64,000 nucleotides of DNA, taken from NCBI RefSeq assembly GCF_030696665.1, contig NZ_JAUYRV010000028.1:124001-188000 (forward strand), in the 5' to 3' direction. The DNA comes from Novosphingobium sp. (lineage in GTDB: Bacteria; Pseudomonadota; Alphaproteobacteria; Sphingomonadales; Sphingomonadaceae). The notes beneath the pieces are model-generated. The model was given only the letters and a program-made list of their open reading frames with translations. It was not told the DNA's origin and did not search any database. Numbering within the stretch: position 1 is the stretch's first letter; each line of letters begins with the position of its first letter. The position numbers and the translations under genes were made by a program. Below are positions 18,018 to 27,680 of this stretch, one piece after another.

Positions 18018-19235
18018 ATGATGCCATCACGAAATCCCGGGACTGCACACAATCCCGGTGCCCTGCGCGATATTCGCGTCCTTGAACTGGGCCAGCTTCT
18101 GGCCGGACCCTTCTGCGGACAGCTGCTGGGCGATATGGGCGCCGATGTGATCAAGGTGGAGCCTCCTGTGACCGGCGATCCCATGCGCGATTGGGGGCAG
18201 GGCGCAGAGAAGGTGCAGTGGGAAGTGATCGCCCGCAACAAGCGCTCGGTCAGCGCCAACTTGCGCGTGGCCGAAGGTCAGGCTCTGGTGAAGAAGCTGA
18301 TCGCCCATGCTGATGTACTGATCGAGAATTTCAAGCCCGGCACGATGGAAAAGTGGGGCCTTGGACCCGATGTGCTGCTGGCCGAAAAGCCCGATCTGAT
18401 CATCGCGCGCATGTCGGGCTATGGCCAGACTGGCCCCTATTCCAACCGCGCAGGCTTTGGCGGCATTGGCGAAGCGATGGGCGGCTGGCGCTATATCGTG
18501 GGTGAGCCGGACCGCGCGCCTTCGCGCATGGGCGTGTCCATCGGCGATACGCTGACCGCCACTTATGGCTGCATGGGCGTCCTGGCCGCACTGCACGAAC
18601 GCGCGCAAACCGGACGCGGGCAGGTGATCGACGCTGCGCTTTATGAATCCGTGCTGCAGGTGATGGAAGGCCTCGTCCCCGAATATGACCGGACGGGCTT
18701 CATCCGCGAACGCTCAGGCTCGGTGCTGAAAGGCATTGCCCCGTCGAACGTCTATTCGTGCAAGGACGGCGAGTTCATGATCGGCGCGAACAAGGATTCG
18801 CTGTGGAAGCGGCTTGCCAGTGCGATGGGGCGTGAGGAACTGGGCGATGATCCGCGCTATGCCACGCACATTGCACGCGGCGAGAATCAGGACGAGCTGG
18901 ACGTGTTGATCAACAACTGGACCAAAACGCTCACCATCGACGAGGTCGACGCGTTGATGATCGAACATTCGATCCCCGCAGGCCGCGTCTATCGCGCACC
19001 TGATATGCTGGAAGACCCGCACTTTCAGGCGCGTGAGGCCATCATTGAGGTTGAGACCGAGCGCTTCGGTCCGCTCAAGATGCAGTCCAGCTTCCCCAAG
19101 CTTTCGCTTACTCCCGGATCGGTCCGCCGCCCGGCCCCGTCAAAGGTCGGGCAGCACAATGCCGAGATCTATGGCGAGCTGCTGGGCCTTGGCGAAGCGG
19201 AACTGGCGGAGATGGAGGGCCGGGGCGTCATCTGA
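18018..19235 (+). CDS. CaiB/BaiF-type (class III) CoA-transferase
   Basis: Family III CoA-transferase of 405 aa that moves CoA from a donor such as succinyl-CoA to an organic acid. Typical motifs are IRVLELGQLLAGPFCGQLL, GDMGADVIKVEPP, LIENFKPGTMEKWGL and SGYGQTGPY, with a catalytic Asp expected nearby. Start: two ATGs at 18018 and 18021, right after the hyuB stop. The track ORF begins at 17988. Last gene of the operon. I infer that it activates the acid made by HyuAB so that the HMGL-like lyase can cleave it, feeding acetyl-CoA or pyruvate-type products to central metabolism. Confidence 0.9.
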   Translation: MMPSRNPGTAHNPGALRDIRVLELGQLLAGPFCGQLLGDMGADVIKVEPPVTGDPMRDWGQGAEKVQWEVIARNKRSVSANLRVAEGQALVKKLIAHADVLIENFKPGTMEKWGLGPDVLLAEKPDLIIARMSGYGQTGPYSNRAGFGGIGEAMGGWRYIVGEPDRAPSRMGVSIGDTLTATYGCMGVLAALHERAQTGRGQVIDAALYESVLQVMEGLVPEYDRTGFIRERSGSVLKGIAPSNVYSCKDGEFMIGANKDSLWKRLASAMGREELGDDPRYATHIARGENQDELDVLINNWTKTLTIDEVDALMIEHSIPAGRVYRAPDMLEDPHFQAREAIIEVETERFGPLKMQSSFPKLSLTPGSVRRPAPSKVGQHNAEIYGELLGLGEAELAEMEGRGVI

Positions 19236-19251
19236 CGCGCCGGCTTCACGG

Positions 19252-20214
19252 TCATTCGAACCCGATCTTCTTCATGTAGTTGGCGCTGCCGGTGATCGCC
19301 ACGATCAGGTCATCGGCACGGTCCTGCTCAACGAAGAAGTGTTCCACGCCTGACTCCTTTGCAGCGGCGATGATGCCCGCCATGTCGAGCGAGCCATCGC
19401 CGAGATAGGTGAGGTGCGGGAACATTGAAATCCAGTCGGAAGGCGCGCCGCCGTCTCCGGCAAAGCGGTGCTGCCCCTTCATGTCCTTCAGGTGCATCAT
19501 CCGGTAGCGCCCCTTGTAGCGCGCCAGATAGTCCTTGGGATCGGCACCGCCAGCCGTGGTCCAGTAGGTATCCATTTCAAAGAACACGTGGGCCGGATCG
19601 GTCGCATCAAGCAGCGTGTCGAGTGGCACTTTGCCATCCACCGGCACCAGACCATAGCCGTGGTTGTGATAGGCAAAGCGGACGCCGTGGCGGGTTGCAT
19701 CCTCGCCGATGCCGTTGAACAGGTCTGCGGCGCGCTTGTAATCGTCAACCGTGGCGCGCTGGTCCGCCGGGAGGCTGGGCAGCGTCACATAGGTTGCGCC
19801 AAGTGCGCGTGCGGCTTCTGCCAGCGGTCCCATGCGCGTTTGCAGCGTGAACAGGTCGGTGTGCATCGACGGCACGGTCAGGTCATGCTCTGCGAACACG
19901 GCGTTGATCTGTGCGGTGCTTTGCCCGAAGAAGCCGCTGCCCGAAAAGCCGACCATTTCTGCGGTCTTTTTCCAGCCTTCGATCTGGCGCGGATCGCTGA
20001 ACGTGTACGGCCCGTAGGTTTCAAGCTCACGATAACCGAGGCCCGCAAGCATCGCGATGGTGCCCTCAAAGTCCGTGCTGAGCATCTTCGCGACGGACCA
20101 CAGCTGGATGCCGAAGCGGCGCTTGCCGTCCATCGCGAAGGACGGTGCGACTTTCATCGCGGCGCCAGTGATGGCGGCAGCGCCCGCAGCGCCAAGGAAT
20201 GTGCGACGGTTCAT
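19252..20214 (-). CDS. Tat-exported sugar phosphate isomerase/epimerase-like TIM-barrel protein
   Basis: Xylose-isomerase-like TIM barrel (AP endonuclease 2 fold) of 320 aa. The N-terminus MNRRTFLGAAGAAAITGAAM is a twin-arginine signal, so the protein probably acts in the periplasm. Barrel motifs include RFAYHNHGYG, FFEMDTYW and MMHLKDMKG, which place His, Glu and Asp metal ligands. The ORF could begin at 20265, but the Tat motif and GGGAG before the ATG at 20214 favour this start. It converges with the CaiB gene (16 bp apart), so it is not part of that operon. Substrate unknown. Exported members often act on glycosides or inositol derivatives. Confidence 0.85.
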   Translation of the reverse strand: MNRRTFLGAAGAAAITGAAMKVAPSFAMDGKRRFGIQLWSVAKMLSTDFEGTIAMLAGLGYRELETYGPYTFSDPRQIEGWKKTAEMVGFSGSGFFGQSTAQINAVFAEHDLTVPSMHTDLFTLQTRMGPLAEAARALGATYVTLPSLPADQRATVDDYKRAADLFNGIGEDATRHGVRFAYHNHGYGLVPVDGKVPLDTLLDATDPAHVFFEMDTYWTTAGGADPKDYLARYKGRYRMMHLKDMKGQHRFAGDGGAPSDWISMFPHLTYLGDGSLDMAGIIAAAKESGVEHFFVEQDRADDLIVAITGSANYMKKIGFE

Positions 20215-20264
20215 GCGTTCAGGCTCCCGGTCATGCGCATTGTCTTGCGCTGTCTGACCGGACA

Positions 20265-20291
20265 TTGACCGCAGGCACGTCCTGCGGTCAA
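20265..20291 (-). terminator. Hairpin after purD
   Basis: TTGACCGCAGG and CCTGCGGTCAA form a perfect 11-bp stem with loop CACGT, 11 bp past the purD stop and before the next minus-strand gene. No U-run is seen. Confidence 0.6.
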
Positions 20292-20301
20292 GGCCTTACG
20301 T

Positions 20302-21588
20302 TCAAGCCTCGGCTTCTTCGCGCTCAATCTCGCGCCAGCCGATGTCACGGCGGCAGAAGCCTTCGGGGAAGCTGATGGCGTCAACCGCTGCATAGGCTGC
20401 ATCGCGCGCCGCCTTCACGCTTGGGCCTTTTGCTGTCACGTTCAGCACGCGTCCGCCATTGGCAGAAAGCACGCCGTCCGCCGATAGCGTGGTGCCTGCG
20501 TGGAACACTTTCGCTCCGCCTGCCTCCGCTGCCGGAATATGGTCAATCCGCCCGCCCTTCTTTGGCGTGCCGGGATAACCCTGCGCGGCCATGACCACCG
20601 TCATCGCCACATCGCCCGAAAACCGTGGAGGCTGGATGCTCGACAGCTTGTTGTCGGCGCAGGCCAGCAGCAGTTCCACCAGATCGCTCTCCAGCCGCAT
20701 CATCAGCACCTGGCATTCGGGATCGCCGAAGCGCGCGTTGTATTCGATCAGCTTCGGTCCCTGTTCGGTCAGCATCAGGCCCGCATAGAGCACGCCTGAA
20801 TAGGACATGCCTTCATCCGCCATCGCCTTCACCGTGGGCGCAACGATCTGGGCAATCGCCAGTGCTTCCAGCTCAGGCGTCAGCACGCGCGCCGGGCTGT
20901 AGGCTCCCATGCCGCCGGTGTTGGGACCGGTATCGCCATCGCCCACGCGCTTGTGATCCTGCGCCGAACCGAACGCCACAATGGTGGCGCCATCGGTGAG
21001 CGCAAAGAAGCTCGCTTCTTCGCCGGTCAGGAATTCCTCGACTACCACTTCCGCGCCGGCAGACCCGAACGCACCGTCGAACATGTCGTCAACCGCGGCC
21101 TCGGCCTCGGCCATGCTCATCGCCACGACAACGCCCTTGCCCGCCGCCAGCCCATCGGCCTTGATCACCACCGGCGCGCCGAATTGTTGCAACGCTGCGC
21201 GTGCCTCTTCCAATGACTTCGCCCGTACATAGCCCGCCGTCGGGATGTTGGCGCGCGTACACAGATCCTTGGTGAAGCCCTTGGACCCTTCAAGCTGCGC
21301 CGCCACCCGGCTCGGCCCGAACACCGAAAAGCCTGCCGCCCGCAGCGAATCCGTCAAGCCATCGACCAGCGGCGCTTCCGGCCCTACCACGATCAGCCCA
21401 ACGCGATGGCTCTCGCAAAAGGTCACCACTGCCGCATGATCGGTAAGGTCCAGCGCAACGATCTGTGCATGATCGGCGATGCCGGGGTTGCCGGGGGCCG
21501 CATAGAGCTTGCCCGCCAGTGGCGATTGGGCCAGTTTCCATGCAAGGGCGTGTTCGCGCCCACCCGATCCCAGCAGCAGGATATTCAT
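20302..21588 (-). CDS. purD: Phosphoribosylamine-glycine ligase
   Basis: GAR synthetase, second step of purine biosynthesis: joins glycine to 5-phosphoribosylamine using ATP. The N-terminal motif [19 protein letters not shown] is diagnostic. The ATP-grasp region ([24 protein letters not shown]) and the C-terminal domain follow. At 428 aa it is full length. AAGGGA lies 7 nt before the ATG. Its start codon shares two base pairs with the start codon of xseA on the other strand, so purD's leader and promoter must lie inside the xseA coding region. Confidence 0.97.
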   Translation of the reverse strand: MNILLLGSGGREHALAWKLAQSPLAGKLYAAPGNPGIADHAQIVALDLTDHAAVVTFCESHRVGLIVVGPEAPLVDGLTDSLRAAGFSVFGPSRVAAQLEGSKGFTKDLCTRANIPTAGYVRAKSLEEARAALQQFGAPVVIKADGLAAGKGVVVAMSMAEAEAAVDDMFDGAFGSAGAEVVVEEFLTGEEASFFALTDGATIVAFGSAQDHKRVGDGDTGPNTGGMGAYSPARVLTPELEALAIAQIVAPTVKAMADEGMSYSGVLYAGLMLTEQGPKLIEYNARFGDPECQVLMMRLESDLVELLLACADNKLSSIQPPRFSGDVAMTVVMAAQGYPGTPKKGGRIDHIPAAEAGGAKVFHAGTTLSADGVLSANGGRVLNVTAKGPSVKAARDAAYAAVDAISFPEGFCRRDIGWREIEREEAEA

Positions 21589-23065
21589 GGCATTCCCTTC
21601 CGCGCCTTATGATGACGACGATGCAAGTGGCTCGGGCGGGCTAGTAGCGAGGGAATCGGCTGGCGACAACGCTCCGGCGCTTTCCATCTCCGAGATTTCG
21701 GCACTGCTGAAGCGCACGGTTGAGGATCGTTTCGGCTTCGTGCGCGTGCGTGGAGAACTTTCAGGCGTCAAACGCGCAGCATCTGGCCACCTCTATGTCA
21801 GCCTCAAGGACGAGAGCGCGCGGCTGGATGGTGTGATGTGGCGCGGCAATGTGCAGCGCCTTGGCTTCCGGCCCGAAGACGGCGTGGAAGTGATCGCCAC
21901 CGGCAAGCTGACGACTTATCCCGGCCGCTCGAACTACCAGATCGTGATTGATCGCATGGAGATCGCGGGCGAAGGGGCGCTGCTGGCGCTGCTGGCCAAG
22001 CTTAAGGCACGGCTTGAGGCCGAGGGGCTGTTCGACCCGGCTGCCAAGAAGCCCCTGCCTTTCCTTCCGCGCGTGATCGGCGTGGTCACATCGCCCACCG
22101 GCGCGGTGATCCGCGATATTCTGCACCGTTTGTCCGACCGTTTCCCCACGCGCGTGGTCGTTTGGCCTGTCTTGGTGCAGGGCCAGGGGGCAGGCGCGCA
22201 GATCGCCAACGCGGTGCGCGGCTTCTCGTCCTTGCCCGAGGGCGGCGAGATACCCCGCCCTGATCTGGTCATCGTCGCACGCGGCGGCGGCTCGATCGAG
22301 GACTTGTGGTGCTTCAACGAGGAGGAGGTCGTCCGCGCCGTGGCGGAATGCACCATCCCGATCATCAGCGCCGTGGGGCATGAGACCGACACCACGCTGT
22401 GCGATTTCGCCGCAGACTTGCGTGCGCCCACCCCTACTGCGGCTGCCGAACTGGCGGTGCCGGTGCAGGCCGAACTCGCGGCCTTCGTTGCCGACCTGAA
22501 TGCCCGACAGCGCCGCGCGCTGGCCCGGCAGCTGTCGCAGGCCAAGGAGCGGCTGGCTGCCCGCAGTGACCGCCTGCCGCAACCGCAGGCGCTGCTGCAA
22601 GGTCAGGCCCAGCGCGTTGACGATCTGGGTGAGCGCCTGCGCCGCGCCCTGCTCCATCGCACCGAAATTGCCGGATCGCTGCTGGCCCGCCATGCCGGAG
22701 CGCTGCGCCCGGCCATGCTCACCGCGCGGCTGGAGCGAGAGGCCGAACGCCTTGCCGCGCGCCGGTTGCGGCCCGAAGTGCTGCTCCAGCGCATCGAACA
22801 CGCGCGGGGCAAGGTTGTCGCGCTGGACCGGTTGCGCCTGTCGCTTGACCCTGAAGCACCGCTGAAACGCGGCTATGTGCTGGTGACGGATAGCGAGGGC
22901 CAGTTGGTCAAAGATCGCGGCACCGCTGCCAATCGGCCCAGCCTTACGCTGAAATTCGGTGATGGTACGCTGGACGTCAGCACCGGCGATGCGCCTCCGC
23001 CCGCACGCCCATTACCAAAGCCGCGCCCACCCGCGCCGCGCGCCGGACAGCAGGAATTGTTCTAG
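21587..23065 (+). CDS. xseA: Exodeoxyribonuclease VII large subunit
   Basis: Catalytic and DNA-binding subunit of exonuclease VII, which degrades single-stranded DNA in repair. An N-terminal OB fold includes [19 protein letters not shown] and [10 protein letters not shown]. The nuclease core has [16 protein letters not shown] and [16 protein letters not shown], then [21 protein letters not shown] long coiled-coil region follows. The 492-aa length is normal. AGGA lies about 6 nt before the ATG at 21587. No in-frame start exists downstream before conserved sequence, so the start must overlap purD's. The small subunit xseB is not in the window. Confidence 0.96.
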   Translation: MAFPSAPYDDDDASGSGGLVARESAGDNAPALSISEISALLKRTVEDRFGFVRVRGELSGVKRAASGHLYVSLKDESARLDGVMWRGNVQRLGFRPEDGVEVIATGKLTTYPGRSNYQIVIDRMEIAGEGALLALLAKLKARLEAEGLFDPAAKKPLPFLPRVIGVVTSPTGAVIRDILHRLSDRFPTRVVVWPVLVQGQGAGAQIANAVRGFSSLPEGGEIPRPDLVIVARGGGSIEDLWCFNEEEVVRAVAECTIPIISAVGHETDTTLCDFAADLRAPTPTAAAELAVPVQAELAAFVADLNARQRRALARQLSQAKERLAARSDRLPQPQALLQGQAQRVDDLGERLRRALLHRTEIAGSLLARHAGALRPAMLTARLEREAERLAARRLRPEVLLQRIEHARGKVVALDRLRLSLDPEAPLKRGYVLVTDSEGQLVKDRGTAANRPSLTLKFGDGTLDVSTGDAPPPARPLPKPRPPAPRAGQQELF

Positions 23066-23091
23066 GCGCGTAGAGGCGCTACATTGCACTC

Positions 23092-23292
23092 ATGTTGATG
23101 TCCCAATCCGGCCGCCTTGCGCGCCTTCACTACCTCCCCGGCAGCTTCCGCCAGCTTTCGGGCGGTGATCATGTCCTGTGCGCGGTGAGCGGTGTGCAGA
23201 TCCCGCTTGACGCTTTGCGCTACTGGTGCGCCCAACGGCAGGAGGCCTATGCCACGGCGGATATCTCCACGAAGCGGCACCTTGAAGGGTGA
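23092..23292 (+). CDS. DUF2093 small protein
   Basis: Protein of 66 aa matching the DUF2093 family of alphaproteobacteria (ARLHYLPG...GDHVLCAVSG...IPLDALRYW...QEAYA). No known role. Two Cys residues (VLCAV and YWCAQ) could bind a metal but do not form a classic pair. It lies 26 bp after xseA and 10 bp before the M23 peptidase, probably in one transcript. An ATG at 23098 would shorten it by two residues. Confidence 0.85.
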   Translation: MLMSQSGRLARLHYLPGSFRQLSGGDHVLCAVSGVQIPLDALRYWCAQRQEAYATADISTKRHLEG

Positions 23293-23302
23293 TCGGGCAG
23301 GG

Positions 23303-24148
23303 ATGATCCTCCCCCGCCGCCAATTCATTGCCGTGTCCGCGTCGCTGTTGGCGGGATTGTCGCTCGGCAATACTCCAGCCCGCCCGATTACGCTCGAACC
23401 CGGTGGCCGGATGACGCAAGGCGGCTGGCTGCGCGGGCGGCTTGCACCCGGCGCATCCGCGCTGGCGCTCGATGGCAAGGCGGTGCCGTTCGCCCCGGAT
23501 GGCGCGTTCCTGATCGCATTTGATCGTGACGCGGGTGCTTCGGCGCAACTTGTTGCCACTTTCGCCAATGGCAAACCGGTTGCCGAAACGCTGACCATCG
23601 CGCCGCGCGCATGGAACATCGAACACATCAATGTCGCGCGCAAACCCGGCGGCGTGACCGACGAAGCCTATATGCGCCTGCGCAAATCCGAACTGGCGCG
23701 CATCGGCGCTGCTCGCAGCCACGATAGCGGCGCGCAAGGGTGGCGGCAGAACTTCGTGCGCCCTGCCCCCGGCCGCCTGTCGGGCCGTTTCGGATCGCAG
23801 CGCATCTATAAGGGTGAGCCTGCCGCCTACCATTCGGGCCTCGATATCGCAGGTGGGGCGGGAACGACCTATGTTGCGCCTGCCGATGGCGTGGTGATCC
23901 TTGCAGCGGCGGACAAGGCATTCAGCCTCGAAGGCCACCTGCTGATGCTCGATCACGGCATGGGGCTGAACAGCGCGTTCCTGCACAGTTCCGCGCTGCT
24001 GGTGAAGGAAGGCGACTTCGTCAAGCAGGGCGATCCCATCGGTCGTATCGGCGCTACGGGCCGTGCTACCGGGCCGCATCTGCACTGGTCGATCAAGTGG
24101 GGCGGGAGTCGCCTTGACCCGCTGCTCTTGCTCAACCCGGCCATCTGA
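23303..24148 (+). CDS. Exported M23-family (LytM) metallopeptidase
   Basis: Zinc peptidase or LytM-domain regulator acting on peptidoglycan in the periplasm. The protein has an N-terminal signal or anchor (MILPRRQFIAVSASLLAGL). Its C-terminal M23 domain has YHSGLDIAGGAGTTYVAP and, near the end, GRATGPHLHWSI. The zinc ligands are the H and D of HSGLD and the H of HLHW, so the site looks intact and active. The length is 281 aa. The middle (about 30-160) has no clear domain. The ATG at 23303 follows GGGCAGGG. The track ORF starts further upstream inside DUF2093. Confidence 0.9.
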   Translation: MILPRRQFIAVSASLLAGLSLGNTPARPITLEPGGRMTQGGWLRGRLAPGASALALDGKAVPFAPDGAFLIAFDRDAGASAQLVATFANGKPVAETLTIAPRAWNIEHINVARKPGGVTDEAYMRLRKSELARIGAARSHDSGAQGWRQNFVRPAPGRLSGRFGSQRIYKGEPAAYHSGLDIAGGAGTTYVAPADGVVILAAADKAFSLEGHLLMLDHGMGLNSAFLHSSALLVKEGDFVKQGDPIGRIGATGRATGPHLHWSIKWGGSRLDPLLLLNPAI

Positions 24149-24202
24149 ACCTTCGCATCACGACGCGGCTTCGCCGCAACAACATCCGTCCAGACGCAAA
24201 AA

Positions 24203-24230
24203 GGGGCGCCGAACCTTGGTTCGGCGCCCC
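24203..24230. terminator. Bidirectional terminator between M23 peptidase and TBDR
   Basis: GGGGCGCCGAA and TTCGGCGCCCC form a perfect 11-bp stem with A-run before and a T-rich stretch after. It lies between two convergent genes and can serve both. Confidence 0.85.
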
Positions 24231-24254
24231 TCCTTATTTGGTCTTCGTAACGGA

Positions 24255-27245
24255 TCAGAAGCGGAACTGAGCCGAGATGAAGAAGTCGCGACCAAGCACG
24301 TCGAAAGTGCTCGGGTAGGTGTTGGCCTGCTGTGCGTTGGAACCGATAACCGGCGGTGCCTTGTTGAACAGGTTGTTCACGCCCATGTTGATGGTGGCGC
24401 CTTCGGTGACTTCAGCCGACAAGCTGAGATCGAAGACGTTGTATGCACCGATGCGATCAACGATGAAGTCCGTTGCATCATCATCGTCATCGGTTGCACC
24501 AACATGACGCCAGCGTACCGACGTGGTCAGCGGGCCGTCGATCCAGCTCAGACGGCTATTGGCCTTGAACTTCGGAATTGGGTCGCCGCAGTTCAGGCCG
24601 AACTTGCCAGCGCACTGCACGTTGTCTTCCGGCAGATCAACCAGCGGAGTAAACGTGTACTTGTCGGTGTAGGTCGCCAGGAAGTTGAAGGCGAGGCGCG
24701 ATTCTTCGCCGAACATGCCAAAGCCCATGCGGGTGGCATAGTCGAGCTGGAAGTCGACACCGCGTGTCTCCAACGACGCCAGGTTTGCATTGTTGGCGCT
24801 GACCACGAACGGAGGTCCAGAGATGATACCTTGGCTATCGCGGCTGATAAGGCCGCAAATGGCGCTGTTGGCATTCTGGATGACGTTGTAGCACAGGTTG
24901 AGGATGTTGTTGACGCCACCACCGGCAGTCGAGATCGACTTGTCGATGCTGATGTCATAGAAATCGACCTGCAGCGTCAGACCGCGAACGAAGCTCGGCT
25001 GAATGACGACACCGGCCGTCCAGGTATCCGAAACTTCTTCGCTCAGGTTCGGGTTGCCACCAAAGGCACCCTGAATCTGGGCGTTGGGCTGAAGCGCCAG
25101 ACCGGTCCCGACCGACGAACCTGGTACGCCCGTTGCGATGCAGAGATCGCGAATGGTCGCATTGCTGGCCGACGATGCAAGCGAGCACGGATCGGTTGCC
25201 GCCGGGAAGCCGACCGACTGGCCACCGAACAGTTCACCCACGTTAGGTGCACGGATGGCGCGCTGGTACTGGCCACGGAACGTGATGTCACGAACCGGTG
25301 CGAAGCGGACGCCGGCCGAATAGGCCCAAACGCCGCCAACGGCTTCAAGCGAGTAGTCGGAGTAGCGCACTGCACCATCAATTTCCAGACGGTGGATGAA
25401 GCCGTCCTGGATCAGCGGCACCGAAAGTTCACCGAAGAATTCGGTCGCGGTGTAGCTGCCTTCGGTGGGCTGACCGGCGTTGAAGCCAACAACGTCACCT
25501 GAGGAAAGCGCAGTATCAGGGATGAACTCGCTGCCCATCTGACGCCATTCGGTGCCAACTGCGAAGCGGATCGGTTCGTTCGACGTACCGAGCTTGAACA
25601 GATCACCAGTGATGCTTGCCTGTGCAACCTGCAGTTCCGAGATCACAGTGTTCTGTGCCAGAATTGCGATCGAGTTGAGGCACGAGTCGCTCAGCTGTTC
25701 AAAGCCGAACACGTTGCAGGTGCCGTTGCCAGCCAGACGCGTGAAGGCGCTGCGCGAGACGTTGCCTTCCTGGATCTGCGAGTTCCGGGTGCGCGAGTAC
25801 ATGTAGTACGCATCGTAGCGGATCGAGTCGGTGATATCGCCACGCAGACCGCCCAGAGCGCGGAATGCACTGCGATCATCCGAAGCATTACGCGACGAGA
25901 TGCCGGTGGTGCGGGTGTTCACCTGGATACGCGCAGAACCCGGCTGAAGCGCACCAAAGTCGCTGGTGCCAGCCCTGAATGCGCCAAATGGGTTGGTGCA
26001 AACGCCTGTGGGGTTGGTTGCGGTCACTGCGGCACAACCAGGGGTAGCGGCAGCAGCAATTGCAATCTGCTGGTTGGCAGCAATCTGAGTCAGCTGAGCA
26101 AAGTCGCTTGCCGAAACCAGACCCTGAATGCGGCTCAGCTGGAAGTCGACGTTCTGGGTGATCGGAGTTGCGGCCAGTTCATTCTCGACGCGGTTGTTGA
26201 CGTAGGAGAATTCGAAGTAAGCCTTGGCGTTGGCGTTGATTTCGTAGTCGCCATAGCCACCAAGCAGCCAGCGCTCCTGCGGGACCATCAGGTAGTTGAC
26301 GGGCGCGAAGTTATAGCTGTCCGAGCCAGCATAGGGCCGGCTGGTGCCCGGCGTGGAAAAGAATGCGCCGAGACCGGGATAGTTGGTGCCAGCAGCGATC
26401 GGGAAGCAGTTCACTTCCGAACCGGCGGTGCAGCTCGAACCGATACCGATGGCGAGGCTCGGCGTGGCCACGAGACGGCCCTGCGGTACGCCTGCAGAAC
26501 CCAGCGGAACGAGGCTGGTTGCACCGTCGCCCAGAGCAGTGCGCGAGAAGTCACGCGCCGATGCGAACACGCTGCCGCGCTTGTTGTATTCACCGTAAAC
26601 CGTGACATTGCCGCGATTGTCAGCAAATTCAGTGCCCATTGCGATGTTGGCGTTGAAGCGACGACCGTCACCCTGGCCGGTCAGGCTCTGCTGCACGCCC
26701 ACTTCGAGGCCCTGCAGATTGTCGCGCAGCTGGAAGTTGACGACGCCAGCCAGCGCGTCCGAACCGTACACGGCCGAACCGCCACCGGTCACGACTTCGA
26801 CGTTCTTCAGCAGGAAGGTCGGGATGGTGTTGAGATCGACGGTCTGGTCGGTGCCGTAGAACATGTAGCGACGGCCGTTGACCAGCACCATCGTGCGCTG
26901 CGCGCCCAGACCGCGAAGGTCGAGCGTGGCGACGCCGCCACCGGGGTTGTTCGAGAACGAGGTGGTGCCGGGAATGACCTGTGGCAGGGCGTTGAGGACC
27001 TGTTCAGCGTTGACCGTACCGGTCAGGCGGAATTCTTCAGCACCGACGATCGAAACCGGAGCAACGCTGGTGACGTCGCTGCGTGCGATACGCGAACCGG
27101 TGACGACGATAGCCTGTGCCGGCTCTTCACCTTCGGCCTGGGCTTCCTGAGCAAACGCGACTGGCGATACCAGCGCGAGAGTGACGGCGGCAATCGCCGT
27201 CGAGCGCTTCAGCGCCGCGCGCTTGAGCATGCTAGATTGAATCAC
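24255..27245 (-). CDS. Large TonB-dependent receptor with paired cysteines in outer loops
   Basis: Outer-membrane importer of 996 aa. Signal peptide cut after PVAFA. The plug begins QAIVVTGSRI and contains LDLRGLGAQRTMVLVNGRR and VVTGGGSAVYGSDALAG. The barrel ends in ISAQFRF. Several close Cys pairs fall in probable extracellular loops (for example CTAGSEVNC, CNVFGFEQLSDSC, CAGKFGLNC), which suggests loop disulfides. The start is a GTG at 27245: AGGAGG lies 8 nt before it, while the ATG five codons later is too far from it. It diverges from two 2OG oxygenase-like genes. I infer uptake of a peptide or modified compound, but the substrate is unknown. Confidence 0.93.
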   Translation of the reverse strand: MIQSSMLKRAALKRSTAIAAVTLALVSPVAFAQEAQAEGEEPAQAIVVTGSRIARSDVTSVAPVSIVGAEEFRLTGTVNAEQVLNALPQVIPGTTSFSNNPGGGVATLDLRGLGAQRTMVLVNGRRYMFYGTDQTVDLNTIPTFLLKNVEVVTGGGSAVYGSDALAGVVNFQLRDNLQGLEVGVQQSLTGQGDGRRFNANIAMGTEFADNRGNVTVYGEYNKRGSVFASARDFSRTALGDGATSLVPLGSAGVPQGRLVATPSLAIGIGSSCTAGSEVNCFPIAAGTNYPGLGAFFSTPGTSRPYAGSDSYNFAPVNYLMVPQERWLLGGYGDYEINANAKAYFEFSYVNNRVENELAATPITQNVDFQLSRIQGLVSASDFAQLTQIAANQQIAIAAAATPGCAAVTATNPTGVCTNPFGAFRAGTSDFGALQPGSARIQVNTRTTGISSRNASDDRSAFRALGGLRGDITDSIRYDAYYMYSRTRNSQIQEGNVSRSAFTRLAGNGTCNVFGFEQLSDSCLNSIAILAQNTVISELQVAQASITGDLFKLGTSNEPIRFAVGTEWRQMGSEFIPDTALSSGDVVGFNAGQPTEGSYTATEFFGELSVPLIQDGFIHRLEIDGAVRYSDYSLEAVGGVWAYSAGVRFAPVRDITFRGQYQRAIRAPNVGELFGGQSVGFPAATDPCSLASSASNATIRDLCIATGVPGSSVGTGLALQPNAQIQGAFGGNPNLSEEVSDTWTAGVVIQPSFVRGLTLQVDFYDISIDKSISTAGGGVNNILNLCYNVIQNANSAICGLISRDSQGIISGPPFVVSANNANLASLETRGVDFQLDYATRMGFGMFGEESRLAFNFLATYTDKYTFTPLVDLPEDNVQCAGKFGLNCGDPIPKFKANSRLSWIDGPLTTSVRWRHVGATDDDDDATDFIVDRIGAYNVFDLSLSAEVTEGATINMGVNNLFNKAPPVIGSNAQQANTYPSTFDVLGRDFFISAQFRF

Positions 27246-27680
27246 TAATCAGTCCTCCTGTTAAGTCTGACAGCGCACCTGTGGATGCGCCAGCCCAACC
27301 CTGTCTTGTAGATTGCAACGGCGTGGTCCCTGGCGAAAAGTTTCGCCTGCAACAACCGAGCGCCCGCAAACTAACGGCTCTTTCGCCACACTGCGGGAAT
27401 GCTGTAAAGCTAATGCAACATAGCGTACCGCCTAAGCCAACGGGTTGTTGCAACTGCGCAACACCCCTCGAATCCGTACAAATTACCGGATTGACAGCAT
27501 TCGGGGCGCACAAGCGGGTATTTTGGCCACAATCTTGCGTTCAGGCGCGGTGCATCTTCTCAAATCTTGCCACGTGTGGGTCAATTTCATCTGCAACCAC
27601 ACTGCGCCCGATTTAGTGCAGAATTGACTTCCATTGCCACACCGGACTAGCATCGTCGCCATCATGAGGCCCTGTTACGG
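27246..27680. other. 435-bp divergent intergenic region (TBDR / 2OG oxygenase)
   Basis: No gene is seen. The region must hold promoters for the minus-strand TBDR and the plus-strand oxygenase. Its base composition is lower in GC than its flanks. One inverted repeat, GGCGAAA-AG-TTTCGCC (27332-27347), may be an operator. The hexamer TGCAAC occurs three times (near 27315, 27349 and 27450). No classic promoter, Fur box or riboswitch was recognised. Confidence 0.6.

Noticed and set aside
19236-19251. Possible shared operon between CaiB and the TIM-barrel gene
   Set aside because: The genes are convergent, so they cannot share a transcript.
24063-25502. 479-aa plus-strand ORF inside the large TBDR
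   Set aside because: Antisense shadow. The real gene is the minus-strand TBDR, with clear domains and a stop at 24255.
27314-27455. Three TGCAAC hexamers and a GTTGC/GCAAC hairpin in the 435-bp region
   Set aside because: The pattern is short, irregularly spaced and could be chance. Mentioned only in the intergenic entry.
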